A stretch of 9,038 nt of DNA. It comes from Clostridiales bacterium. Its GTDB lineage: Bacteria > Bacillota > Clostridia > Tissierellales > Sedimentibacteraceae. The DNA is taken from NCBI GenBank assembly GCA_003483345.1, contig DMWH01000247.1:3628-12665 (forward strand), written 5' to 3'. The first letter of the stretch is position 1; each line of letters starts with the position of its first letter. The notes under the pieces are model-generated. The model did not search any database. It saw nothing but the letters and a program-made list of their open reading frames with translations, and was not told the DNA's origin. The position numbers were made by a program, and so were the translations under genes. This document shows positions 1 through 6,493 of this stretch, in pieces.

Positions 1-917
1 CTGTAGAATACGTGGAATTTGTCTTTATGCATAATTCCGCCTATCGGTGTAATAACTGCTGCCGTACCGCAAGCCCCTGCTTCTTTCAAATTATCTAATT
101 CATCAACATATATATCTGTTTCAAGTGCTTCCATATTTAAGTAATCTTTAGCAACCTGCATTAAAGAAATTCTTGTTATACTCGGAAGTATTGAAGATGA
201 ACGAGGTGTTACAAACTTGTTGTCCTTTGTAATGCCAAAGAAGTTTGCTGCTCCAACCTCATCAATTTTTGTATGGGTTGAGGGATCTAAATAAATACAA
301 TCGGCAAAACCCTTCTTAACAGCTTCAAAATGTGAATACAAGCTTGCTGCATAGTTTCCGCCTACTTTAATTTTGCCTGTTCCGTTCGGTGCTGCTCTGT
401 CTTGGTCGGTAGTAATGAAATTAACGGGATTCATTCCGCCTTTAAAGTATGGGCCGACAGGTGTGCAGAATATTCCAAATAAGTATTCTTCTGCAGGTTT
501 TACGCCTACGTTGTCTCCTATACCTATTACATACGGTCTCAAATATAATGTAGCACCTGACCCGTATGGAGGTACCCATGCTGCGTTTGCCTTAACGACC
601 TGCATACAGGCATCGATAAATTTTTCCACGGGAACAATGGGCATCAGTAATCTCTCACAGCTTTTTTGCATACGCTTTGCATTTTCATCAGGTCTGAAAA
701 GTTGAATACCTCCATCCTTAGTAGAATAAGCTTTCAATCCTTCAAAACATTCCTGTCCGTAATGCAGACATGTGGAGCCTTCGCTTATATGAACCTTATT
801 ATCTTCTGAAAGCTGTCCGTCATCCCATTTTCCGTCTTTCCAATAAGAATAGTATCTTTTGTCTGTCTTAATATAACCAAACCCCAATTCTGACCATTTG
901 ATGTCCTTTTTTTCCAT
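1..917 (-). CDS. ilvE: Branched-chain amino acid aminotransferase (3' end cut by window)
   Basis: PLP-dependent transaminase that interconverts valine, leucine or isoleucine with their 2-oxoacids, using 2-oxoglutarate/glutamate as partner; cytoplasmic. The 305 visible codons start at ATG 917 behind an AGGAGG site (925-930) seven bases upstream and stay open to the window edge. Family signatures appear in order: [13 protein letters not shown] near residues 52-64, [10 protein letters not shown] near 123-132, the PLP lysine as K184 in [22 protein letters not shown] near 219-229, PSITRIS near 245-251 and [14 protein letters not shown] near 281-294. This matches the longer, eukaryote-like BCAT class of roughly 340-360 residues, so I infer that about 40-50 residues are missing. 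It lies 206 bases downstream of the oxidoreductase genes, with its own possible promoter. Context suggests it feeds 2-oxoacids to that enzyme, although a biosynthetic role is equally possible for this reversible enzyme. Confidence 0.95.
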   Translation of the reverse strand, partial: MEKKDIKWSELGFGYIKTDKRYYSYWKDGKWDDGQLSEDNKVHISEGSTCLHYGQECFEGLKAYSTKDGGIQLFRPDENAKRMQKSCERLLMPIVPVEKFIDACMQVVKANAAWVPPYGSGATLYLRPYVIGIGDNVGVKPAEEYLFGIFCTPVGPYFKGGMNPVNFITTDQDRAAPNGTGKIKVGGNYAASLYSHFEAVKKGFADCIYLDPSTHTKIDEVGAANFFGITKDNKFVTPRSSSILPSITRISLMQVAKDYLNMEALETDIYVDELDNLKEAGACGTAAVITPIGGIMHKDKFHVFY

Positions 918-951
918 TAATAAGCCTCCTTTATTTTTATATTTATTATTT

Positions 952-1040
952 CGGGACATTCCTCTGCCCTCACAGACTTTAAATTTGGGGACATTTCTCT
1001 GACTTCATAGGTTTACCCTACAGAGGAGAGGTGTGTCCCC
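952..1040. repeat. REP-like GGGGACA repeat cluster with nested hairpin
   Basis: Two similar head-to-tail units of about 28-30 bases (starting at 952 with CGGGACATTCCTCTG and at 987 with GGGGACATTTCTCTG) are followed by an inverted unit ending at 1040 in TGTGTCCCC. The 987-1040 part can fold, on the minus strand, as a nested hairpin. It has an outer 7-bp GGGGACA/TGTCCCC stem, an inner CTCTG/CAGAG stem and a TAGG/CCTA tip around a 5-base loop. Short GGGGAC-bounded imperfect palindromes of this kind are typical of REP/MITE-like elements mobilised by Y1 (IS200-like, RAYT) transposases; that link is inference, and no transposase gene is in the window. If transcribed, it would form a structured leader just before the aminotransferase ribosome-binding site. 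Confidence 0.6.
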
Positions 1041-1075
1041 ATACCTTGTTGCCCCAATACATATAATATTTTTAT

Positions 1076-1104
1076 ATCATAACAGCTTTGATTAAAATTT
1101 CCAA
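1076..1104 (-). promoter_or_regulatory. Possible sigma-A promoter for the aminotransferase gene
   Basis: On the minus strand a TTGGAA box (1104-1099) is followed after exactly 17 bases by TATGAT (1081-1076), close to TTGACA-17-TATAAT. Transcription would begin near 1069 and leave a 5' leader of about 150 bases containing the GGGGACA repeat cluster. No other clear signal separates the gene from the upstream operon. In AT-rich DNA such matches arise by chance, so support is moderate. Confidence 0.4.
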
Positions 1105-1123
1105 CACTTATTTTCTAAACGCT

Positions 1124-1666
1124 TTATTTTTTTGCTGCCTGAGCACCCTTCAGTAAGGCTTCTTTGTTCAAAGGTATCAGATCGGCCTTATTCTCTCCGA
1201 AAACTTTTACAAAAGCTTTCAATACTGATTCAATTTCAACCGCTTTAGTAATCTCTAAATATGCTCCAAGCATAACCATATTTGCTACTTTACCGTTACC
1301 TAATTCCAATGCTAACTCGTTAGCCGGAATATAATAAACATCTAAATCGTTTCTTGTCGGTTCAACATCAATCAATGATTTGTTTACTATTAGTTTTCCG
1401 CCCGGAACAAGCTCCTTTTCAAATTTAATCATTGAAGGTAAGTTCATAACTATCGCTGCAGTTCCATCCTTTGAAATAAGAGGGGAGCCTATTTCTTCCT
1501 CTGATACAACAACTGCACAATTTGCTGTACCTCCTCTCATTTCAGGACCGTAAGAAGGCATCCAAGTTACGTTTTTATCTTCAAGCATTCCCGCATATGC
1601 CAATAACCTTCCGATAGCCATAATTCCTTGACCGCCAAATCCGGCCATAATTACTTTTTGTTCCAT
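1124..1666 (-). CDS. 2-oxoacid:ferredoxin oxidoreductase, gamma subunit
   Basis: Gamma (catalytic-domain) subunit of the four-part 2-oxoacid:ferredoxin oxidoreductase encoded here; with alpha, beta and the ferredoxin-like delta it forms the enzyme that decarboxylates 2-oxoacids to acyl-CoA. I chose ATG 1666, giving 180 aa, the usual size for the family, because a strong GGGGAGGGG site (1674-1682) sits just upstream and the protein then begins MEQKVIMAGFGGQG. A TTG at 1684 would extend it by six residues, but it lies upstream of that site and inside the beta gene. Motifs: GFGGQG at residues 9-14 and PSYGPEMRGGTA at 37-48, both characteristic of gamma subunits. The start is one base beyond the beta stop codon, so translation is probably coupled. 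It is the last gene of the tightly spaced block; no convincing terminator follows. Confidence 0.93.
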   Translation of the reverse strand: MEQKVIMAGFGGQGIMAIGRLLAYAGMLEDKNVTWMPSYGPEMRGGTANCAVVVSEEEIGSPLISKDGTAAIVMNLPSMIKFEKELVPGGKLIVNKSLIDVEPTRNDLDVYYIPANELALELGNGKVANMVMLGAYLEITKAVEIESVLKAFVKVFGENKADLIPLNKEALLKGAQAAKK

Positions 1667-1667
1667 A

Positions 1668-2414
1668 TTATTTCCCCTCCCCAAAATCTCTGAAATTTCC
1701 TATCGGATAATATGGAATCATATTATCTCTCAGCCACTCCAATGCTTTTAAAGGAGTAAATCCCCAGTTTGTAGGGCATGTTGATAACACTTCTACAATT
1801 GCAAAGCCCTCGCCTTTGATTTGACATTCAAAAGCTCTCTTAATAGCTTTCTTTGCCTTCCTGATATTTGCCGGAGTATCTACCGTAACTCTTTCAACAA
1901 ATTTTGCTCCGTCAATAGTTGCCAATAATTCTGCCATTCTTATCGGTTTTCCGCAATGATTTTCATCTCTTCCAAATGGAGATGTGGTTGTTTTCTGACC
2001 CACCAAGGTGGTTGGAGCCATCTGTCCGCCTGTCATTCCGTATATTGCATTGTTTACAAATATAGTTGTAATTTTCTCGCCTCTGTGTGCTGCGTGAACA
2101 ATTTCTGCTGTTCCGATAGAAGCTAAATCCCCGTCACCTTGGTAAGAGAATACAACCTTGTCGGGATGCACTCTTTTAATACCTGTAGCAACGGCTGGTG
2201 CCCTTCCGTGAGCAGCTTCTTGCATGTCGCAGTTAAAATAATTGTAAGCTAATACTGAACATCCAACAGGAGCTACTCCGATTGCATCATCCAAAACTCC
2301 TAATTCTACCAATGATTCTGCAACTAATTTATGAATAACACCGTGTGTACAACCGGGGCAATAATGAAAAGGTGTATCTGTTAAGCCCTTTGATTTTTCA
2401 TATACAATTGTCAT
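1668..2414 (-). CDS. 2-oxoacid:ferredoxin oxidoreductase, beta (TPP-binding) subunit
   Basis: Thiamine pyrophosphate-binding subunit of the oxidoreductase; it carries the cofactor that attacks and decarboxylates the 2-oxoacid. 248 aa. Visible motifs: YCPGCTHG at residues 18-25, APVGCSVLAY near 48-57, and the TPP/Mg motif GDGDLASIGT at 93-102 closing with VNNAIYGMTGGQ at 120-131. The size and the CPGC...GDGD...NN pattern fit the short beta subunits of the KOR/VOR group. ATG 2414 shares one base with the alpha stop codon (TAATG), and an AGGAGG site lies at 2424-2429 inside the alpha gene, implying coupled translation and equal subunit supply. In Methanothermobacter VorA, as I recall, beta and gamma parts are fused; here they are separate. 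Substrate choice cannot be read from this subunit, but context favours branched-chain 2-oxoacids. Confidence 0.95.
   Translation of the reverse strand: MTIVYEKSKGLTDTPFHYCPGCTHGVIHKLVAESLVELGVLDDAIGVAPVGCSVLAYNYFNCDMQEAAHGRAPAVATGIKRVHPDKVVFSYQGDGDLASIGTAEIVHAAHRGEKITTIFVNNAIYGMTGGQMAPTTLVGQKTTTSPFGRDENHCGKPIRMAELLATIDGAKFVERVTVDTPANIRKAKKAIKRAFECQIKGEGFAIVEVLSTCPTNWGFTPLKALEWLRDNMIPYYPIGNFRDFGEGK
1674..1682 (-). promoter_or_regulatory. Ribosome-binding site fixing the gamma-subunit start
   Basis: The minus strand reads GGGGAGGGG here, seven bases before ATG 1666. It overlaps the end of the beta gene and the upstream TTG codon at 1684-1682, so that TTG cannot be served by it. This supports the shorter 180-aa gamma subunit. 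Confidence 0.7.
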
Positions 2415-3475
2415 TATTTTGTACCTCCTGCTATTTTCTCAATATCTGCCAAGATACTGCCCGGTGTTGGAACCATACCGCCTTGAGTACCATTGAAATA
2501 TACAGGCAGTCTGCCGGCAATACCTATTTTTATGTCATCCAATAATTGTCCCGTGCTCATTTCTACGCCAAGTATTCCTTTTGCATTAGGACCAATCTCT
2601 TTAAATACATCATACGGATAAGGCCATATAGTAATCGGTCTTATCATACCAACCTTTATGCCTTTTGCCTGTGCTTGCTTAATTGCAGACTTAACTATTC
2701 TTGATGTAGTACCGTATGCAACACATACAACCTCAGCATCTTCTAAACCAAATGCTTCATAACGAACTTCATTTTCTTCCATTATTTTATATTTTTTTTC
2801 TAATCTTTTATTGTGTTCTTGAAGTTCTTCTGCCTGCAAGTAAAGTGAGTTTACAACATTTGGTTTTCTTTTTCCGCCGGTTCCTGTTGTAGCCCAATCT
2901 TTAGGAGGCAATTCTATCGGTTCCGGTTCTTTAAATTCAACCGCTTCCATTATTTGACCAATCATTCCGTCCGCAGCTATTAAAACGGGATTTCTGTAAT
3001 AATCAGCTTTATCAAAAGCTAACATAACATAATCAACTAGTTCCTGTATGCTTGAAGGTGCATAACATAATGTTCTGTAATCACCGTTTCCGCCGCCTCT
3101 TGTAGATTGATAATAATCTGCCTGTGAAGGTTGTATACTTCCAAGTCCGGGACCGCCTCTCATCATATTAACTATAACACATGGAATTTCAGCTCCCGCA
3201 GCGTAAGTAATACCTTCTTGTTTTAAAGATATACCGGGGCTTGAAGATGCAGTCATACATCTTGCTCCCGCTCCTCCAGCACCATAAACCATGTTTATTG
3301 CAGCTATTTCGCTTTCTGCCTGCAGAAATACTCCCCCAGCTTCAGGTAACTTTCTTGAAATATATTCAGGGATTTCACTTGATGGTGTTATGGGATAACC
3401 GAAGAAACATTTGCAGCCTGCCTTAATTGCAGCAGCACCTACAGCTTCATTACCTTTCATTAATACTTTTGACAT
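2414..3475 (-). CDS. vorB: 2-oxoacid (3-methyl-2-oxobutanoate):ferredoxin oxidoreductase, alpha subunit VorB
   Basis: Alpha subunit of the enzyme that converts a 2-oxoacid plus CoA to acyl-CoA, CO2 and reduced ferredoxin. 353 aa, the length of the VorB-type alpha subunits usually annotated as 3-methyl-2-oxobutanoate dehydrogenase. Motifs: GYPITPSSEI at residues 26-35 (the 2-oxoacid oxidoreductase YPITPS signature), LQAESEIAAI at 51-60, TASSSPG at 75-81 and RGGPGLGSIQPSQADYYQ at 106-123. The C-terminal third (from about residue 248) resembles the transketolase C-terminal domain (VCVAYGTTSRIVKSAI, GMIRPITIWPYP). ATG 3475 has GGAGG at 3482-3486, in the 12 bases after the ferredoxin stop. Close relatives annotated KOR act on 2-oxoglutarate; the neighbouring ptb, buk and aminotransferase genes point instead to branched substrates (inference). 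Confidence 0.93.
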   Translation of the reverse strand: MSKVLMKGNEAVGAAAIKAGCKCFFGYPITPSSEIPEYISRKLPEAGGVFLQAESEIAAINMVYGAGGAGARCMTASSSPGISLKQEGITYAAGAEIPCVIVNMMRGGPGLGSIQPSQADYYQSTRGGGNGDYRTLCYAPSSIQELVDYVMLAFDKADYYRNPVLIAADGMIGQIMEAVEFKEPEPIELPPKDWATTGTGGKRKPNVVNSLYLQAEELQEHNKRLEKKYKIMEENEVRYEAFGLEDAEVVCVAYGTTSRIVKSAIKQAQAKGIKVGMIRPITIWPYPYDVFKEIGPNAKGILGVEMSTGQLLDDIKIGIAGRLPVYFNGTQGGMVPTPGSILADIEKIAGGTK

Positions 3476-3487
3476 AATTAACCTCCA

Positions 3488-3703
3488 TTATAATCTTTCT
3501 ACTGTTATTACCGAATCGGGACACATAATTGCACAGTTACCGCAAGCTATACATTTTTCTTGATCAGTTACGTGTGCAGGACTGTAACCCTTATTATTTA
3601 TTTTTTCCTTATTTAATTCAATAATTTTTACCGGACAAACCGCAACACAAAGCTCACAACCCTTGCAAGCATCGTCATTAAATGTAACCTTACCTTTCGC
3701 CAT
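3488..3703 (-). CDS. 2-oxoacid:ferredoxin oxidoreductase, delta subunit (2x[4Fe-4S] ferredoxin)
   Basis: Small iron-sulfur subunit that relays electrons from the TPP site to external ferredoxin. 71 aa with two complete [4Fe-4S] motifs: C13, C16, C19 and C23 followed by P (CKGCELCVAVCP), and C51, C54, C57 and C61 followed by P (CIACGNCAIMCP). All eight ligands are present. It starts at ATG 3703 with AGGAGG at 3711-3716, directly after the stop codon of the ATPase gene, and is followed 12 bases later by vorB. The order delta-alpha-beta-gamma is the normal order for KOR/VOR enzymes. The subunit is called VorC, VorD or KorD depending on the organism, so I give no symbol. Confidence 0.93.
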   Translation of the reverse strand: MAKGKVTFNDDACKGCELCVAVCPVKIIELNKEKINNKGYSPAHVTDQEKCIACGNCAIMCPDSVITVERL

Positions 3704-3716
3704 TATAAAACCTCCT

Positions 3717-4391
3717 TTAACTCATCCATTCTTCCCTCATATAAAGATTTATGGGGAATAATTTTTCTATTATTTCATGGTTCTTTATTTTATCAGCTGT
3801 CTCTTTTATAACAGCTTCATATCTTATGGGAATATCTGTTTCCCATGATACCTTTTTTGTAAGCTCATGACCGAATTCCACATCTTCTACTGTAGTTGCT
3901 TTAAGCATGTGCGTATTGTTGACTAATCCGGTAATTTTTAACCTTGATGTTGCTTCAATCATTTTAAGATAATTGATTACTCCATCAACAGTGCTTGTAT
4001 CAGGTCTGTTTCCGTTAATCACATAAAACATATCATAATCGACATTTTTTATTTGTTCTGCGAATCTGGCAAGAACTCTTGCTCCCACAGGGTCGCCTCC
4101 AACATCGATTATGGATTTAATATTCGGGTTTGTTATAACTCCCATCAGTTCAGCCGGCAATGCAGGTAAATCGACTGCCGTGTTTCTAATACTTGAATCG
4201 AATAATTTTATCCCGATTTCTTCAAAAAACTCTCTTTTTTCTCTTGATCGGAAATAAGGATTAACTATATCTAAATCGGCAATACTGACATTCTCGTATA
4301 TTTCTTTCATTTTAACGGCATAATTAACCGCAAACTCTGTCTTGCCGCTGCCGTAGTGGCCTATAACAATAACTAATCTTTTGTCATGCAC
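3717..4391 (-). CDS. P-loop ATPase of unknown role in the oxidoreductase operon
   Basis: 224-aa soluble nucleotide-binding protein; no signal peptide or membrane segment is visible. Walker A is GHYGSGKT at residues 11-18. Other notable segments are ADLDIVNPYFRSRE (38-51), a Walker-B-like IIDVGGDPVGARVLARF (94-110), NGNRPDT (127-132) and GLVNNTH (155-161); the last resembles the base-recognition strand of SIMIBI/MinD-type GTPases and ATPases. The ADLD placement after the first strand also fits the ParA/MinD/CobB-like class. It lacks the deviant KGGxxK Walker A of true ParA. The start is GTG 4391, set by GGAGG (4398-4402) six bases upstream; an ATG at 4387 is out of frame. It sits between buk and the ferredoxin subunit with short gaps (32 and 13 bases), so co-expression with the oxidoreductase is likely. 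Possible roles are cluster or cofactor delivery to the enzyme, but nothing in the sequence proves this. Confidence 0.85.
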   Translation of the reverse strand: MHDKRLVIVIGHYGSGKTEFAVNYAVKMKEIYENVSIADLDIVNPYFRSREKREFFEEIGIKLFDSSIRNTAVDLPALPAELMGVITNPNIKSIIDVGGDPVGARVLARFAEQIKNVDYDMFYVINGNRPDTSTVDGVINYLKMIEATSRLKITGLVNNTHMLKATTVEDVEFGHELTKKVSWETDIPIRYEAVIKETADKIKNHEIIEKLFPINLYMREEWMS

Positions 4392-4397
4392 AATATC

Positions 4398-4402
4398 CCT
4401 CC
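4398..4402 (-). promoter_or_regulatory. Ribosome-binding site that supports a GTG start
   Basis: GGAGG on the minus strand, in the context AAAGGAGGG, lies six bases before GTG 4391 and fixes the start of the P-loop ATPase. No in-frame ATG is nearby. Confidence 0.75.
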
Positions 4403-4423
4403 TTTCGGAATATTTATTATGTC

Positions 4424-5491
4424 TTAATTATAGGTTTTAGCCTCCTCAACACCCTTTAAAACTCTCAATCCACCTTCGGCCAGAGCCAAAAGCTCGTCCT
4501 CTCCCGGATAGACTATAACCTTAGCTATGAATTTTACTTTATCTTCAATCATCTTGACAAAATCCTTGTCGTAAGCAATACCGCCTGTTATTATAATCGC
4601 ATCAACATCTCCGTCAAGAACTACTGCATATTCGCCGATTGCCTTTGCAACTTGGTATGCCATTGCAGAATAAATGAGTCTTGCTTTATCATCTCCGTCA
4701 TTTGCTCTGTCGCTGACTTCTTTTGCACTGTTTGTTCCCAAATATGCACAAATTCCGCCCTTGCCTGCTATAATCTTATATATTTCAGCTTCGGTATATT
4801 TGCCGCTAAAGCACATCTTAACTAATTGCGCAGCAGGTAATGAGCCTGTTCTTTCGGGTGAAAAAGGTCCTTCGCCGTTTAGAGCATTGTTTACATCAAT
4901 TACTCTTCCCTTTCTATGTGCTCCGACAGAAATTCCGCCTCCTAAATGAACAACTACAAAATTCACTTCATCATACTTTTTCCCGAACTTTTCAATTGCG
5001 GCTTTTCTTGCAACAGCCTTTTGATTTAATGCATGCCAAATGCAAATTCTTTCAAACTCCGGATGCCCGCTTATCCTTGCCACATCCTCCATTTCATCAA
5101 CAACCACAGGGTCTACTATAAATGATGGAATATTTACTTCATCGGCTATGGAATGCGCCAAGAGGGCTCCCAAATTGGAAGCATGCTCACCTTTTATATT
5201 GGTTTCTAAATCTTTTATTAACTTATCATTTACCAAATAAGTGCCGCCTTCAATCGGTTTTAGTAAACCTCCTCTTCCTACTACAGCGTCCAATTCATTT
5301 AATGATATATTGTTTTCTTTTAATGAGGATATTATCATTTCTTTTCTGAATTGAAACTGGTCTACAACCCTGTTAAAAGGCTGCAATTCTTCGCTTGTGT
5401 GTCGTATAGTTTTTTCAAAAATCATGGTAACATCATCAAATACTGCTATTTTCGTCGATGTTGACCCCGGGTTAATAATTAATTGTTTCAT
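4424..5491 (-). CDS. buk: Butyrate kinase (branched-chain/short-chain acyl kinase)
   Basis: Acetokinase-family kinase that makes ATP from butyryl-, isobutyryl- or isovaleryl-phosphate and ADP, releasing the short-chain acid; cytoplasmic. 355 aa from ATG 5491, the normal length for Buk. Motifs: phosphate-binding NPGSTSTK at residues 7-14, VDPVVVDEM at 127-135, HLGGGISVGAH at 182-192, GPFSPERTGSLP at 208-219 and an ITGGIAY loop in the C-terminal half. I rejected a start at 5512, which would add MFKKGEH, because the site AAAGGAG (5497-5503) lies five bases before ATG 5491 and the conserved protein begins at MKQLIINPGS. The ATG overlaps the ptb stop as ATGA, so the two genes are translationally coupled. 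Ptb/Buk enzymes often accept branched substrates; the operon suggests isobutyrate, isovalerate or 2-methylbutyrate as products. Confidence 0.95.
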   Translation of the reverse strand: MKQLIINPGSTSTKIAVFDDVTMIFEKTIRHTSEELQPFNRVVDQFQFRKEMIISSLKENNISLNELDAVVGRGGLLKPIEGGTYLVNDKLIKDLETNIKGEHASNLGALLAHSIADEVNIPSFIVDPVVVDEMEDVARISGHPEFERICIWHALNQKAVARKAAIEKFGKKYDEVNFVVVHLGGGISVGAHRKGRVIDVNNALNGEGPFSPERTGSLPAAQLVKMCFSGKYTEAEIYKIIAGKGGICAYLGTNSAKEVSDRANDGDDKARLIYSAMAYQVAKAIGEYAVVLDGDVDAIIITGGIAYDKDFVKMIEDKVKFIAKVIVYPGEDELLALAEGGLRVLKGVEEAKTYN

Positions 5492-6396
5492 ATGCTCTCC
5501 TTTTTTGAACAAATTACTGCTAATAAAATTGAATAAAGTTTGGCTTCATCTGAATCAGCCCTTGAAGTAAGAATGATTGGAGCCTTAGCACCTAATATAA
5601 TTCCTGCATTTTTTGAATCAGCTAAATATGTTAATGTTTTATACATTACATTTCCTGCCTCAATATTCGGCATTAATAAAATATCTGCATCACCTGCAAC
5701 TTCTCCCTTTACTCCTTTTAAAGCTGCCGCTTCCCTGGAAATTGCATTGTCAAGTCCAAAAGGTCCCTCTACCATACAGCCTTTTATTTCACCATTTTTG
5801 TTCATATTCACAAGAATTTCGGCATCAACGGTAGCCTGCATTTTAGGTGATACTTTTTCCTTTGCACATATTACAGCAACTTTTGGGTTTTCAATATTCA
5901 ATGACCTGCATAAGGGAAGGGTATTTTCGATTATTTGTTTTTTTTCAGATGCAGAAGGTGCAATATTCATTGCCGCATCAGTTATTATGAACAGTTTATG
6001 GTATCTGTCCGATTCAAAAACTGCTGCATGACTTAAAATATTTCCTGTCCTAAGTCCGATTTCCTTATCGAGAACTGCTTTAAGAATAATTGCAGTATCG
6101 ACTAATCCTTTCATCAGGATATCTGCCTTGCCGCTGCTGACCAAGGATACTGCCGTCCTAGCAGCTTCATTGTCGTCTTTTGACTCGATAATTTGAATAT
6201 CATCGAGATTAAAGTTTATTTTTTGTGATAGTTCAATTATTTTTTCTTTATTGCCTATCAAAATTGGAATGCAGATTTTTTCAAGATAAGCTGATTTTAC
6301 AGCCATTAACACATCTTCATCCTGTGCGGCTGCAATTGCTATTTTTTTTGGCACAGTGGTTTTTGCCATTTTTAATAACTCATCAAATCTATTCAT
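5488..6396 (-). CDS. ptb: Phosphate butyryltransferase (short/branched acyl-CoA)
   Basis: Exchanges CoA for phosphate on butyryl-CoA or branched acyl-CoA, giving the acyl phosphate that Buk uses for ATP formation. 302 aa from ATG 6396, the usual length of about 300. Family features: ADILMKGLVDTA at residues 91-102, LSHAAVFE at 121-128, ITDAAMNIAP at 138-147, VEGPFGLDNAIS at 209-220, GDADILLMPNIEAGNVMYKT at 235-254 and GAKAPIILTSRADS at 269-282, all typical of the phosphate acetyl/butyryltransferase family. I chose ATG 6396 because GAGGTG (6404-6409) precedes it by seven bases. A TTG at 6411 that would add MRCLY overlaps that site and falls at the predicted transcription start. It is the first gene of the operon and has a sigma-54 promoter directly in front; its stop overlaps the buk start. 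Confidence 0.95.
   Translation of the reverse strand: MNRFDELLKMAKTTVPKKIAIAAAQDEDVLMAVKSAYLEKICIPILIGNKEKIIELSQKINFNLDDIQIIESKDDNEAARTAVSLVSSGKADILMKGLVDTAIILKAVLDKEIGLRTGNILSHAAVFESDRYHKLFIITDAAMNIAPSASEKKQIIENTLPLCRSLNIENPKVAVICAKEKVSPKMQATVDAEILVNMNKNGEIKGCMVEGPFGLDNAISREAAALKGVKGEVAGDADILLMPNIEAGNVMYKTLTYLADSKNAGIILGAKAPIILTSRADSDEAKLYSILLAVICSKKESI
5497..5503 (-). promoter_or_regulatory. Ribosome-binding site setting the buk start
   Basis: AAAGGAG on the minus strand within the 3' end of ptb, five bases before ATG 5491. It rules out the upstream in-frame start at 5512, which has no comparable site at the proper distance. Confidence 0.65.
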
Positions 6397-6403
6397 ATAC
6401 AAA

Positions 6404-6409
6404 CACCTC
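6404..6409 (-). promoter_or_regulatory. Ribosome-binding site setting the ptb start
   Basis: GAGGTG on the minus strand, seven bases before ATG 6396. With transcription predicted to start near 6411, almost the whole leader (about 14 bases) is this site, which excludes the TTG start at 6411. Confidence 0.7.
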
Positions 6410-6420
6410 AAAATATAACT

Positions 6421-6436
6421 TGCAACAATTATGCCA
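6421..6436 (-). promoter_or_regulatory. Sigma-54 (-24/-12) promoter of the ptb operon
   Basis: The minus strand reads TGGCATAATTGTTGCA, matching the sigma-54 consensus TGGCAC-G-N4-TTGCW at 14 of 16 positions counting the free bases, with the invariant GG (6435-6434) and GC (6423-6422) at the exact ten-base separation. Expected start is about 12 bases beyond the GC, near 6411, 15 bases before the ptb ATG. The neighbouring gene encodes a sigma-54 activator, which strongly supports this call. All genes down to the gamma subunit are probably transcribed from here. Confidence 0.9.
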
Positions 6437-6483
6437 AAAAAACAAAAAAATCGACCATTGAAATTTCAACGATAGATTTTTTT
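6437..6483 (-). terminator. Rho-independent terminator after the activator gene
   Basis: A 40-base near-perfect dyad (6444-6483, axis between 6463 and 6464) has only one clear mismatch plus two G-U pairs when folded as minus-strand RNA; its centre is GAAATTTC. It ends in seven T, one G and a further run of T (minus strand), as expected of an intrinsic terminator. The arms begin and end in A7/T7, so it could also work on the plus strand. It should stop transcripts from the activator gene before ptb. The final T run merges with the -24 box. Confidence 0.8.
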
Positions 6484-6493
6484 ATTAAATCAG

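Noticed and set aside
373..705. 110-codon open frame on the plus strand
   Set aside because: Antisense to the aminotransferase gene, whose minus-strand frame is open and carries all family motifs; no independent evidence supports it.
952..1040. CRISPR-like or T-box leader interpretation of the repeat cluster
   Set aside because: There are only two to three degenerate units without regular spacers, and no T-box sequence or specifier/antiterminator arrangement is visible.
1124..3703. Assignment of the oxidoreductase firmly as 2-oxoglutarate (KOR) or pyruvate (POR) enzyme
   Set aside because: The four-subunit split and VorB-type alpha do not exclude KOR, but Ptb/Buk and the aminotransferase next door fit branched acyl-CoA better. 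The substrate remains an inference, so I did not assert KOR or POR.
5540..6031. 163-codon open frame on the plus strand opposite ptb
   Set aside because: It lies wholly inside the well-supported ptb gene, has no family resemblance I can see and no good ribosome-binding site. It reads as the antisense shadow of a conserved gene.
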